A stretch of DNA of 64,000 bases. Origin: Moringa oleifera (lineage: Eukaryota > Streptophyta > Magnoliopsida > Brassicales > Moringaceae). A program made the translations under genes and the position numbers. The notes below the pieces were generated by a model. The model was not told the DNA's origin, did not search any database, and saw only the letters and a program-made list of their open reading frames with translations. How positions within the stretch are numbered: the first letter of the stretch is position 1; each line of letters starts with the position of its first letter. Of the stretch, positions 47,529-60,554 are shown piece after piece. Location of the stretch: contig JAJFZO010000028.1 in the NCBI GenBank assembly GCA_021397835.1, positions 3,951,001-4,015,000 on the forward strand. The letters are read 5' to 3'.

Positions 47529-47965
47529 CTATTTACTATGATGACGAAGAATCAAATTATCACTATATTTATTCCTTTTTTTACTTCTTCTTCCAAGTGC
47601 AGGATAACCCCAAGGGGTTGCGGGTTTTTTTCTACCAATTAGAGCCCTCCCTTCACCACTTCCATGAGGATGGTCTACAGGGTTCATAACTACTCCTCTT
47701 ACTATAGGATGCTTACCTAACCAACATTTAGATCCGACTCTACCCAAACTTCTCTGGTTCAACCCAACATTCCTCACTTGTCCGACTGTTGCTAAGCAGT
47801 TTTTGGATATCGAACGGACCTCTCTAAAAGGTAATTTTAATGTGGTAGATTTCCCTTCTTTTGCAATCAGTTTCGCTACAACACTCGTTGCTCTAGCTAA
47901 TTGTCAACCCTTTCCAAGTGTGATTTCTATGTTATGTATGGCCGTGCCTAAGGGCATGTCAGTTG
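47529..47965 (-). pseudogene. rpl2: rpl2 exon 2 remnant
   Basis: On the minus strand the sequence encodes the C-terminal half of plastid ribosomal protein L2: [18 protein letters not shown], then a stop, [19 protein letters not shown] and [20 protein letters not shown]. It continues [40 protein letters not shown] and ends [12 protein letters not shown]. The stop after GKG replaces glycine (GGA or GGT to TGA). The last 82 codons remain open. Exon 1 is missing. The exon/intron boundary near 47,965 is inferred from the usual 434-bp exon length. Confidence 0.93.
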
Positions 47966-48175
47966 AAGTGGATTCTTCTTTTTGATCAATCAAAATCCTT
48001 TCTCAAACTGTACAAGCTTCTTCCAAAGCATACAGCTTTCTGGATGTAGATGATGATATCTATGCAGATGGATCTTATATATATCATACAATGAAGTACC
48101 ACACGAGTGGATATGTAGGAATCCAAATCTGCCGAATAACTCATGTTATGATCTGCTACATCCTAGGTCTTCCCG
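47966..48175 (-). pseudogene. rpl2 group II intron, 3' end
   Basis: On the minus strand, AAAGCTGTATGCTTTGGAAG continues into AAGCTTGTACAGTTTGGGAAGG-like text (48,001-48,045). It has the hairpin form of group II domain V, followed by the domain VI region next to exon 2. The intron is cut near 48,160-48,178, where rbcL begins on the opposite strand. Confidence 0.8.
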
Positions 48176-48177
48176 TT

Positions 48178-49569
<1,392 letters not shown>

Positions 49570-49617
49570 TCTAGTAATTAATGTTCGTTTTAGTATTTAT
49601 TAGTTGAATTTCAATTA

Positions 49618-49660
49618 AACTCGGCCCAATCTTTTACTAAAAGGATTGAGCCGACTCTAC
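49618..49660 (+). terminator. Former rbcL 3' stem-loop
   Basis: CTCGGCCCAATCTTTT and AAAAGGATTGAGCCGA flank a short TACT loop about 50 bases after the rbcL stop. This is the inverted repeat that stabilises plastid rbcL mRNA 3' ends. Most pairs are preserved. Confidence 0.85.
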
Positions 49661-50323
49661 TCTATTGCATATATTTTGGATAGATACATACTTATCTAGA
49701 TATACAAGATCTTAAATACAAAAATATAAGATTAAACATAACTCAAATTTTCTATTGTTATTGTTGTGTTGGGTCCACAATTAATCCTATATATGGATCC
49801 TTAGGATTGGTGTATTCTTTTATATCCCGCAATTTCGGCTCATGGATCGAGCCAAGTATCACAACTTCTTCTACCCATCCTGTATGTTGTCCTTTTCATT
49901 CTGTGTTGAAATAAAAACTTATTAGATTTTTTTATATTAGTATGCCAGATTTTACAAAAAAAGGGTTCTTCATATCTTCATATCCATAGAAGAGAACAAA
50001 TATCTCTTGTTTCAATAAGAATTTTATATAACATGGGGAACCCACTATTTATATTTATAATTGCAATTTTTAATTGGAAAAAGGATTCCATCATATTCAT
50101 ATCATCATATTCATATATAGTGAGGTGATATTCCGGGTTCTCACAAAGGAGAATCTTTTCTTTCAATATTCACTGATTATTAGTTAATAATTATTAGTTA
50201 ATAATCCTAGAAATTGCATCTATATGCTTATTCTGATAGGAAATGAAAATGAACTATTCAAATGATTTTTCATCGAATGACTATTCATCTATTGTATTTT
50301 CATGTAAATAGAGACCAGAAACT
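49661..50323 (+). other. rbcL-accD intergenic spacer (plastid)
   Basis: This AT-rich plastid spacer lies between rbcL and accD, in normal order. No gene is visible. An imperfect repeat of TTATTAGTTAATAAT occurs near 50,177-50,204. Confidence 0.8.
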
Positions 50324-51812
50324 ATAGAAAAATCGTGGTTCAATTCGATGTTGTCTAAAGGGCAATTAGAATACAAATATGGGCTAAGTAAATCAATAGA
50401 TAGTCTTGGTCCTATTGAAAATACTAGTATAAGCAAAGACCCAGTTATAAATTATATGGATAAAAACATTCATGGTTAGGGTGAAAGTTCTAGTTATCAT
50501 AGTAATGTTGAGCATTTAGTCGACGCTAAGGACATTTGAAATTTCATCTCGGATGACACCTTTTTTTTTAGGGATAGTAATAGGGATAGTTATTCTATAT
50601 ATTTTGAAATTGAAAATCAAAATTTTGAGATTGACAATAATCATTTTTTTTAATGAACTAGAAAGTTTTTTTTTTAATAGTTATCGTAATTATAGTTATA
50701 TGAATAATAGATCTAAAAGTGACGATCCCCACTATGATCCTTACATTTACAATACTAAATATAATTGGAATAATCACATTAATAGTTGCATTGATTCTTA
50801 TCTTCGTTCTCAAATTTGTATTGACAGTTACATTTTTAGTGGTAGTGACAATTACAATAACAGTTACATTTATAATTACATTTGTGGTGAAAGTGAAAAG
50901 AGTAGTGAAAGTTAAAATTCCAATATAAGAACTAACACGAACGGTAGTGATTTAATTATAAAAGAAAGTTCTAATGACCTTGATATAACTCAAAAATACA
51001 GGCATTTATGGGTTCAATGCGAAAATTGTTATGGATTAAATTATAAGAAATTTTTGAAGTAAAAAATGAATATTTGTGAACAATGTGGATATTATTTGAA
51101 AATGAGTAGTTCAAATAGAATCGAACTTTCGGTTGATCCAGGTACTTGGGATCCTATGGATGAAGACACAGTCTCTCTAGATCCCATTGAATTTCATTCA
51201 GAAGTGGAACCATATAAAGATTATATTGATTCTTATTAAAGAAAGACAGGATTAACTGAGGCTGTTCAAACAAATACAGGTCAATTAAACGGTATTCCTA
51301 TAGCACTTGGGGTTATGGATTTTCAATTTATGGGGGTTAGTATAGGATCCGTAGTAGGCGAGAAAATCACTCGTTTTATCGAGTATGCTACCAATAAAAT
51401 TTTACCCCTTATTCTAGTGTGTGCTTCCGGAGGAGCACGGATGCAAGAAAGAAGTTTGAGTTTGATGCAAATGGCTAAAATATCTTCCGCTTTATATGAT
51501 TATCAATCAAATAAAAATTTATTCTATGTATCAATTCTTACATCTCCTACTACCGGTGGGGTGATAGCTAGCTTTGGTATGTTGGGGGTAATCATTATTG
51601 CTGAACCCAATGCTTATATTGCATTTGCGGGTAAAAGAGTAATTGAACAAACATTGAATAAGACAATGCTTGAAGGTTCACAAGCGATTGAATATTTATT
51701 CCATAAGGGCTTATTCGATTCAATTGTACCACATAATCCTTTAAAAGGTGTTCTGAGTGAGTTATTTCAGCCTCACGCTTTTTTTCCTTTGAATCAAAAT
51801 TCAGTCAAATAG
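50324..51812 (+). pseudogene. accD: accD pseudogene (acetyl-CoA carboxylase beta subunit)
   Basis: AccD is the plastid carboxyltransferase beta subunit of acetyl-CoA carboxylase. The copy starts with ATA for ATG at 50,324 (then [20 protein letters not shown]). A zinc-finger-like segment is readable ([14 protein letters not shown], stop, [17 protein letters not shown]). The catalytic domain is open for 165 codons (51,315-51,812) and contains [20 protein letters not shown], then [20 protein letters not shown]. It ends PLNQNSVK and TAG. The usual GGARMQEGS now reads GGARMQERS. Stops after NIHG and in KDI*NFI, together with frameshifts near 50,650 and 50,916, disable it. Confidence 0.95.
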
Positions 51813-52481
51813 AGCAACGTAGTTAGTTTATCAGAATCAAAGTAAAACCATGAAGAATGGATTTTTCTTTGGTGACCTAAGATTGAATTGTAGAAAGAAT
51901 CAGGCAGATAATTATTATTATTATTTTTTTACAGATATTACTGCTTACTAATTAGTAAACCTCTATCAAGAAAATAAAAAAGCGAATTCTTCCTTCAGTG
52001 AAATTAGAATTAGGTGAGCCAAAAAAACTAACTTCATCTTCCTCTCTTTTGTATATAATTCAAATATAAAAAATATAGAGTTTTACATTTTTTTTTTACA
52101 ATTCTATTTTTACTAAAAATCCCTGTTGTTGGATCAAATTCTAATAAATCTTTTGAGAATTTGTAATGGAATAAATTTTATTCTTTCTTTATTAATTAAA
52201 ATTAGAAGACAAAAAAGAACAATAAGAGAATAATAATAATAACAAATAATAAAAAAAGTGGATTATCATGCATATATTTCATTTTGAAAGATGAATAAGT
52301 CCATTTATTTAGTTATGCATTTCTTGTACCTATTAGATATATATTCACTTAGATATACTTAGTATAATTATATAATATACAAATTGTATCATTATGTAAT
52401 ATAAAAATTTATTATAAGATATCTTTAGAATTAAGAATATAACAATAACATGTACAAATATTAAATTGAGGTATCCATTCT
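51813..52481 (+). other. accD-psaI spacer (plastid)
   Basis: This is AT-rich plastid spacer in normal order. No gene is seen. It includes a short ATT-repeat near 51,911-51,923 and runs of AATAATAAT near 52,232-52,245. Confidence 0.75.
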
Positions 52482-52595
52482 ATGACAACTTTCAATAACT
52501 GACCCTCCATTTTTGTGCCTTTAGTAGGCCTAGTATTTTTGGCAATTGCAATGGCTTCTTTATCTCTTCATGTTCAAAAAAATAAGATTTTTTAG
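52482..52595 (+). pseudogene. psaI: psaI pseudogene (photosystem I subunit VIII)
   Basis: PsaI is a single-span photosystem I protein. The 114 bases give MTTFNN, stop, [20 protein letters not shown] and [10 protein letters not shown]. The stop (TGA at codon 7) replaces the usual leucine. Otherwise the frame and the one membrane segment are preserved. It is too short for most gene calls. Confidence 0.92.
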
Positions 52596-53014
52596 ATCTG
52601 ATGAGACCAAATCTCATCTATTTTTTTACTTTTTTTCGTTTTCAAGACTTACAGATATCTATTTAATAGAATATTGTATAATATGTAGATTCCTCCAAAT
52701 CTAAATGAAAAAACTTATGCATGCGTAAACATGATATATGGGTAAATGAATTATAGTTATTTTCAAAAATAGATCGCGATCGGACGGATGTATGAAATTA
52801 AAGTCAATGTATCTATATGTATGTATATATCTATAGGGGACCACATGAAGGGGATGTCATTTATTATTTTAGATCTAACTAATTCAATGAATTACTCCTG
52901 AAGGTTCACATCAAAATAGTGCTAGTTGATGAGAGTTACTTCAGAAACAAAAAAAAAAAGTAAAATTTTGGTTATTCTCTCAATTCCAATAAAATGCAAG
53001 TGGATCTAATATGT
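52596..53014 (+). other. psaI-ycf4 spacer (plastid)
   Basis: This is plastid spacer in normal order, with no gene visible. A TATGTATGTATATATCTATA microsatellite-like segment lies near 52,816-52,836. Confidence 0.75.
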
Positions 53015-53518
53015 ATGAATCGGCGATCAGAATCTACATGGATAGAATTTATAGTGGGGTCTCAGAAAACAAGTAATTTCTGTTGGGCTTTTACCCTTTC
53101 CTTAGGTTCATTAGGATTCTTATTGGTTGGAACTTCCAGTTATCTTGGTAAGAATTTGATATCTTTATTTTCGTCTCAGCAAATATTTTTTTTTTCGCAA
53201 GAGATTGTGATGTCTTTCTATGGGATCGTGGGTCTCTTTATTAGTTCCTATTTTTGGTGCACCGTTTTGTGGAATATAGGCAGTGGTTATGATCGATTCG
53301 ATAGAAAAGGAATAATGTGTATTTTTCGTTGGGGATTTCTTGGAAAAGATCGTCGCATCTTTTTGCGATTCCTTATGAAAGATATTCAGTCCATCAGAAC
53401 AAAAGTTAAAGAGGGTATTTATGCTCATTGTGTCCTTTATATGGAAATCAGAGGCCAGGGGGCTATTTCTTTAACTCATACTGATGAGAATTTGACTACG
53501 CGAGAAATTAAACAAAAG
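53015..53518 (+). pseudogene. ycf4: ycf4 pseudogene, 3'-truncated
   Basis: Ycf4 is a photosystem I assembly factor of about 184 residues. The frame from ATG 53,015 reads [20 protein letters not shown], then [37 protein letters not shown] and LTTREIKQ without a stop for about 168 codons. After KQK it joins ycf1 sequence, so the last ~16 residues (normally AAELAYFLRVPIEVF) are lost. The open frame continues to 53,551 only by reading into ycf1. One codon appears missing at DRK-GI. The longer frame starting at 52,994 uses an ATG upstream of the usual start. Confidence 0.92.
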
Positions 53519-53520
53519 AT

Positions 53521-54848
53521 ACTAATAATTCTGATCAAAAAGATAAAGTAGCTTTAATACGCTATTAACAACAACTAGATTTTCGTCGAGACATAATCAA
53601 AGGCCCTGTGCATGCATAAAGATGTAAAACAGTTATTCGGGAACTGTTTCAAGCAAATGTGCATTCCCCACTTTTTTTTGGACAGAATAGACAACCCTTT
53701 TTGATATCTCTAGACTAATGAAACTGATTTTCAGAAATTGGACATGGAAAAATTTAAAAAAAAAATTGATTATACAAAAGAGAAAGCAAAAAAAAAAAAA
53801 TTGAAAAAAAAAGAAGGATGAAAGAGAAATATACAAAAAAGAGGAAAAAACACGGATAAAAATTTTAAAAACCTGGGATAGCCTTTTATTTGCTCAAGTT
53901 ATACGAGGTTCCTTCTTAGTAACCCAATCGATTCTTAGAAAATATATTATATTACCTTCATTGATAATAGTTAAAAATATTCTCCGTATGCTATTATTTC
54001 AACTTCCCGAGTGGCCTGAGGATTTAAAGGATTGGACTCGAGAAATGCATATTAAATGCATTTATAATGATGTTCAATTATCAGAAACAGAATTTCCAAA
54101 AAATTGGTTAATGGACGGTATTCAGATAAAGATCCTACTGCTTTTTTACGTTAAACCTTGGCACCGATCCAAATTACGATTCCCTCATAAAGATTTAATG
54201 AAAAAAAAGAAGGGAAAAAATGATTTTTGTTTTTTAACAGTTTGGGGGATGGAAACTGAATTTCCTTTTGGTTCTGCCTGAAAACAGCCTTCATTTTTTG
54301 AACCTATTTTTAAAGAATTAAAAAAAAATAGAAAATTGGAAACCAAGTATTTCATGGTTTAAAGATTTTTAAAAGAAATAGGAAAATTTTTTCTAAAAGT
54401 CTTTAAAAAAAACCAAAAGATGGGTTATTAAAAACCTCATATTTCTAAAAGGAATAATAAAAGAATTTTTTTAAAATAAACTCAATTCCGTTATTTGGAT
54501 TGTTAAGAGAAATTTATGAATTGAATAAAACGAAAAAAGATTCAATAATTAGTAATCAAATGATTCATGAATCATCTGTTCAAATTCAATTTATAGAATG
54601 GACAAATTATTCACTAGTAGAAAACAAAATGAAAGATCTAAGTAATAGAACAAGGACAATCAGAAATCAAATACAAGAAATTACAAAAGAGAAGAAAAAG
54701 ACTCAAAAAATAAATATTAGTTCTAACAAAACAAGTTATCATGCTAAAATATTAAAATCATCAAAAAAAATATTTAGCAGATATTAAAAAGAAGAAATCT
54801 TTGATTAATCCGAAAATCATATTATTTTATAAAATGTTTCATTGAAAA

Positions 54849-54879
<31 letters not shown>

Positions 54880-57055
54880 CTGTGTATCATTAATATTCCA
54901 AGGATTAATACACAAATTTTTCTTGAATCAAAAAAAATTATTGAGAAATATATTTAAAATAATGAAGTAAATCAAGAAAAAATTAATAAAACAAATAAAA
55001 ATGTCATTCACTTTAGTTCGACTACAAAAAAATTCACTTTCTAATATTAAAAATAAGAATTCAAAAATTTGTTGTGACCTATCCTCCTTTTCACAAGCAT
55101 ATATATTTTACAAATTATTAACTTATATAAGTTAAGGTCTGTTTTTCAATATCACGAAATACCTTTTTTTCTCAAGAATAAAATAAAGGATTTTTTTTTA
55201 AAGAACAAGGAATATTTCATTACGAATTAAGACCTAAACCTTTTGGAATTGCGAAAGAAATCAATGGAAAAATTTGTTAAAAAGTCATTATCAATATGAT
55301 TTACCTCAGATTAGATGGCCTAGATTGGTACCAGAAAAATGACAAAATAGAATCAACCAACACTATATAGTTCAAAATACAGATTTAAACAAATTGAAGT
55401 CATATGAAAAAGACAAATTAATTCATTACGAGAGACAAATTTTTTTTGAAGTGGACCCATTACTGAATCACAAATATAATTTAAAAAAAAAACTATAGAC
55501 ATGATTTTTTATCATATAAATCTATTAATTCTAAAGAAAAAAAGTTTGATAATTACAACATAGATAAAGGCAAATTTTTTGATATGCTGATAGGTATCCC
55601 GATCCATAATTTTTTAGTCTCTAATTATCTAAGAAGATTCTATTATGGATAGAGAGAAAAGTCCTGTTAGAAAATGTTTGGATTGGAGAATTCTTAACTT
55701 TTGTCTTAGAAAAAAGTTTGATATTGAGTCCTAAGGTGAAATCGATACCAAGAGTATTAAAAATATTAGGACTGGAGTTAATAATTATAAAATAATTGAT
55801 AAAATTAATAAGAAGGGTCTTTTTTATTTCACAACTTATCAAGATCAAGAAATTAAATCATCCAATCAAAAAAGTTTCTTTTTTGATTGGATGGGAATGA
55901 ATGAAGAAATACTAAGTCATCCTATATCAAATCTGGAACTTTGGTTTTTTTTCAGAATTTGTCTTACTCTATAATGCATATAAGATTAAACTGTGGATGA
56001 TACCAAGCAAATTACTTCATTTAAATTTTAATGAAAATGAAAATCTTAATAAAAATATCACTGAAAAGAAAAAGGGTTTTATATCATCGAATGAAAAACA
56101 ATCTCTTAAATTTGGATTAGAGAATAAAAATCAAGAAGAAAAAAAAAAACACATGACAGGGGGAGCTTAAATCAGATGAACAAAAACAAGCAAATCTTGG
56201 AGCAATTCTCTTAAACCAAGAAAAAAATATTAAAGAAGATTCTAAGAAAGTAGACATAAAAAAAGTAGAAAGAAAAAGCAATACAAAAGCAGAACTATAT
56301 TTCTTCCTAAAAAGGTATTTGCGTTTTCAATTAGGATGGGATGGTTCTTTAAATAAAAGAATTGTCAATAATATCAAAGTATATTGTCTATTGCTTAGAC
56401 TGATAAATCCAAGAGAAATTGCTATATCTTCTATTCAAAGGAGAGAAATGAGTCTAGACATCCTGATGATTCAGAAGAATTTTACTTTTCCAGACTTAAT
56501 GAAAAAGGCAATATTGATTATCGAACCAGTTCGTCTGTCTGTAAAAAAATGATGAACAATTTACTATATATATCAAACCATAGCTATTTCATTGATTCAT
56601 AAGAATAAGCACCAAATACAAATAATGCAAAGATACCAAGAAAAAGGCTATGTTGATTTTTTTTTTTTTTGATGAATCCATTGCAAGACATCAAAGAATG
56701 CTTGAAAATAGAAACAAAAATCATTATGATTTCCTTGTCCCTGAAAATATTTTATCCCCTAGATGCCGTAGAGGATTTTGAATTCTAATTTGTTTCAATT
56801 CAAAAAATAGAAATGATATGCGTAGAAATCTAAGATTTGAAAATAACGTAAAAAATTGTGGTGAAGTTTTGACTAAAAGCAAAGATCTTGATAGAAACAA
56901 AAACAAAAATAACATCAACCTAATTAAATCAAAGTTTTTTCTTTGGCCCAATTTTCGATTAGAATTATATGAATCGATATTGGTTTAATACTAATGATGG
57001 TAGTCGTTTCAGTATGGTAAGAATAGATATGTATCTGCGATTCAAAATCCGTTGA
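53521..57055 (+). pseudogene. ycf1: ycf1 3'-half pseudogene (Tic214)
   Basis: Ycf1 (Tic214) is a large plastid inner-envelope translocon protein. The remnant begins with [11 protein letters not shown] and covers the C-terminal part: [39 protein letters not shown] and [19 protein letters not shown]. Later come [40 protein letters not shown] and the closing [20 protein letters not shown] followed by LRFKIR and TGA at 57,053-57,055. Many stops and indels are present. A long (TA)n run near 54,850-54,879 interrupts the IYIDIF segment. The N-terminal half is absent. Direction and linkage to rps15 are normal. Confidence 0.93.
54849..54880. repeat. (TA)n microsatellite inside ycf1
   Basis: About 15 AT dinucleotides sit where plastid ycf1 normally has a short AT-rich codon string. 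It probably expanded after transfer. Confidence 0.85.
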
Positions 57056-57445
57056 TCGTACATTTTGTCACATATCATGTACTTTAGAATATATGAAAAC
57101 AAATACATGCACACATGGATTGTCTTAGATTCCATTTTGATACATCATTCTGATACATGATATAAATTTAATGACATATAGATCAATTAAATCTATAAAT
57201 GAATCAACGGAATCTTGTTATTTTAGATCTAAAATTTCATTTTATCTTTTAAAGAAATATACCGTCCTTTTTCTTATATACCTATCCAAATGAAATAAAA
57301 AATTGGGTTGATTAATTTTATTTGATAAAATTAGGAAGTTCATAACTAAATTAAGATCGTTATGGAAAAATGACTAGCATTATTATTACTTATCGGTAAA
57401 ATGCATATCCTTAAAAAAAAGGGGGGGATGGAGGAATTTTGTTTT
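57056..57445 (+). other. ycf1-rps15 spacer (plastid)
   Basis: This is AT-rich plastid spacer in normal order between ycf1 and rps15. No gene is visible. A G-run (GGGGGGG) lies near 57,421. Confidence 0.75.
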
Positions 57446-57717
57446 ATGATAAAAAAAAATTCATTCATTTGATTTCAAGAAAAACAAAAAAATGAAAGAG
57501 TGGGTCTATTGAATTTCAAGTATTCAGTTTCACCAGTAAGATACAAAGACTTACTTCACATTTGGAATTGTATAAAAAAGACTATTTATCTCAAAGAGGT
57601 TCACGAAAAATTCTAAGGAAACGTCAACGGCTATTGTTTTATTTGTCAAAGAAAAATAAAGTATGTTATAAAGAATTAATTAATCAGTTGGATATTCAAG
57701 AATCCAAAAATCATTAA
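57446..57717 (+). pseudogene. rps15: rps15 pseudogene (ribosomal protein S15)
   Basis: Starting at ATG 57,446 (MIKKNSFI, stop), the frame shifts near the EEKEENRG segment. It is then open as [40 protein letters not shown] and [20 protein letters not shown], ending [10 protein letters not shown] with TAA at 57,715-57,717. The 272-bp length is one base short of the usual 273. It is one of the better preserved copies in the block. Confidence 0.92.
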
Positions 57718-57821
57718 TTTGAAAATTTTGAATTAGTTGATTTATTAGATCTTGAATTTTGATGGCCTTCTTTTCGTTTTTAGCAATTAAATTCATGTAA
57801 GAATGAATCAAGGAAAAACTT

Positions 57822-59005
57822 ATGAATATACCAACTACAGGAAAAGATCTTATGATAGCTAATATGGGCCCTCACCACCCATCAATGCATGGTGTTCTTC
57901 GTCTAATTGTTACTCTAGATGGTGAAGATGTTATTGACTGTGAACCAATATTAGGTTATTTACACAGAGGAATCGAAAAAATTACAGAAAATCAAACAAC
58001 TATACAATATCTACCTTATGTAACACGGTCGGATTATTTAGCTACTATGTTCATAGAAGCAATAACCGTAAATAAACTAGAGTAGTTAGGAAGTATTCAA
58101 GTTCCTAAAAGAGCTAGCTATATTAAAGTAATTATGTTGGAATTGAGTCGTATAGCTTCTCATCTATTATGGCTTGGCCCTTTTATGGCAGATATTGGTG
58201 CATAGACTCTTTTTTGTTTTATAAATATTTTCAGAGAACAAGAATTAGTATATGATCTATTCGAAACTGCCACTGGTATGAGAATAATGCATAATTATTT
58301 TCGTATCAGAGAAATAACGACTGATCTACCTCATGGTTAGATAGATAAATGCTTGGATTTTTGCGATTATTTTTTAACAGGGACTATTGAATATCAAAAC
58401 TTATTACATCAAATCTTATTTTCTTAGAACAAGTTGAAGGAATGGGCATTATTGATGGAGAAAAAGCAATAAATTGGGGTTTATGCGTACCAATGCTACA
58501 CGCATCTGGAATACAATGGGATCTTCATAAAGTTAATCATTATGAGTCTTACGACGAATTTGATTGGGAAGTTTAGTGGTAAAAAGGAGATTCATTAGCT
58601 CGTTTTTTAGTGCGAATAAGGGAAATGATGAAATCCATAAAAATTATTCAAAAGGCTCTGGAAGGAATTCCCAGAGGTCCCTATGAGAATTTAGAAATTC
58701 GATGCTTTCATAGAAAAAGGGATTCAGAATGGAATGATTTTGAATATCGATTCTTTAGTAAAAAACTATCCCCAATTTTTGAATTGCCAAAACAAGAGCT
58801 TTATGTGAGAGTCGAAGCCCCAAAGGGAGAATTATGAATTTTTCTGATAAGGGATCAAAGTGGATTTCCTTAGAGATGGAAAATTCACCCGTCGGGTTTT
58901 ATTAATTTGCAAATTCTTCCTCAACTAGTTAAAAGAATGAAATTGGCTAATGTTATGATGATACTCAGTAGCATAAATATCATTATGGGAAAAGTTGATC
59001 GTTAA
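57822..59005 (+). pseudogene. ndhH: ndhH pseudogene (NDH subunit H)
   Basis: NdhH is a subunit of the plastid NAD(P)H dehydrogenase-like complex. The copy starts at ATG 57,822 ([20 protein letters not shown]) and keeps [20 protein letters not shown]. It ends near MGKVDR with TAA at 59,003-59,005, next to ndhA. Stops include TAG for glutamine after NKLE and in GA*TLF, TAG for tryptophan in HG*IDK, and TAG plus TAA for two glutamines in EV*W*. At 1,184 bp it is near the usual 1,182, with compensating and non-compensating indels near 58,420. Confidence 0.95.
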
Positions 59006-59006
59006 A

Positions 59007-59559
59007 ATGATAATTGATACAATAGAAGTACAAGATATCAATTCTTTTTCCAGATTGGAATCTTTAAAAGAGGTCTATGGAATCATATGGATGCTTGTCC
59101 CTATTTTCACTTTTGTATTGGGGATCATAATGGGTGTACTAGTAATTGTGTGGTTAACAAAAGAAATATCTGCAGGGATACAACAACGTATCAGATCTGA
59201 ACACGCTGGCCTTTTGGGAATTCTTCAAGCTCTAGCGGATGGAACAAAACTACTTTTTGAAGAGAATCTTCTTCAATCTAGAGGAAATACTCATTTATTC
59301 AGTATTGGACCATCTATAGCAGTTATATCAATTTTACTAACTTATTGAGTAATTCCTTTTGGCAATCACCTTGTTTTAGCTGATCTCAATATTGGTATTT
59401 TTTTATGGATTACCATCTCAAGTATTGCTCCTATTGGACTTCTTATGTCATGATATGGATCAAATAATAAATATTCTTTTTAGGTGGTCTACGAGCAACT
59501 GCTCAATCGAGTAGTTATGAAATATCATTAACTCTATGTGTTTTATCAATATCTCTATG
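59007..59559 (+). pseudogene. ndhA: ndhA exon 1 remnant
   Basis: NdhA is the membrane H1-like subunit of the NDH complex. From ATG 59,007 the frame reads [20 protein letters not shown], then [20 protein letters not shown] and [24 protein letters not shown] at 59,346 replaces the serine of LSYSVIPFG. Later pieces include [14 protein letters not shown] and a [18 protein letters not shown] segment. Exon 1 ends at about 59,559, where GTGTG begins the intron. Exon 2 is not in the window. The usual one-base spacing after ndhH is preserved. Confidence 0.92.
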
Positions 59560-59980
59560 TGTGATTCGTTAAAACATAAACTTTTCTTTGCCCTATTTCT
59601 TTCGTTCTAGAAAAATAAGGTGAATGAATTGAATAAATATCTTCATTATTCATCTTCGAGGTTAATGTTAATAAAGTAAATTAGATAGTTATATGAGTGA
59701 AAGAAAATGGCTTATAAATTTGTAGTAAAAAGAAAAAATAAGTCTCATTTTCTATGTACAAGAGTTAACCGGAAATAAATATAAGCGGAAAAGCCATTTT
59801 ACCCTAAGATTGATTGATTAGTCATCCTGGCTTGAAACAGGTTTAAAAGATTAATCGTATGAAGTTTTCGTTATCAATTGTGTGGATTACCATCCATGTA
59901 GTACCAAGGGGGGGATTGATCAAAAACGATTGGATGATTAGGAACACCAAAATTCACAATCCATATATTCTATTCATACC
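59560..59980 (+). other. ndhA group II intron, 5' part
   Basis: The intron starts with GTGTG, the group II 5' consensus, and continues as AT-rich intron sequence to about 59,960-60,000. There petD downstream sequence begins on the opposite strand. The exact junction is not readable without alignment. Confidence 0.65.
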
Positions 59981-60078
59981 CAAATTTAATTAAATAAATA
60001 TATCTAGGAAGAATTCGCATTGAAGTGACTACTCTCTAGATACCCCCGTCGTCTTATTTTACAATTGAATCAATTTAA

Positions 60079-60554
60079 TTAAAAAAGACCTAAACTTAGG
60101 GATTTATCAATCGGTAATGTTGCTCTAATACCCAACCACAGGGCCACTGCCGTGCCAATCAAAAAGACAGTTATTGATACTAGACGACGAAATGGATTTT
60201 GGAATTTATTAACATTTTCCAAAAAAGGTACTATTAATAATCCCGCAGATACTGAAACCATTAAAAGAACACCCAATACCTTGTTTGGTACTGTACGAAG
60301 TATTTGAAATATGGGAAAGAAATACCATTCAGGTAATATTTCCAAAGGAGTTGCAAATGGATCCGCAGGTTCACCAATCATTGATGGTTCTAAAATCGCT
60401 AAGCCTACGTTATAGGCAATAGTACTGAGAATTACTATTGGAAAAATATATAAAAGATCATTAGGCCACATGGGTTCCCCATAATAATTATGACCCATAC
60501 CTTTAGTTAATTTAGCTCTTAATACAAGATCATTCCAAGTTAGGTTTTTTTGTT
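60079..60554 (-). pseudogene. petD: petD exon 2 remnant (cytochrome b6f subunit IV)
   Basis: Subunit IV is a three-span protein of the cytochrome b6f complex. Exon 2 starts at 60,554 (AACAAAAAAACC on the minus strand). A single inserted base near 60,535 shifts the frame after KKPNL. From [20 protein letters not shown] the frame is then open for about 139 codons. It continues [40 protein letters not shown] and ends [12 protein letters not shown] with TAA at 60,079-60,081. It is otherwise the best preserved long frame of the NUPT. Confidence 0.95.

Noticed and set aside
53165..53428. Minus-strand 87-codon open frame in ycf4
   Set aside because: It is an antisense shadow of the ycf4 frame.
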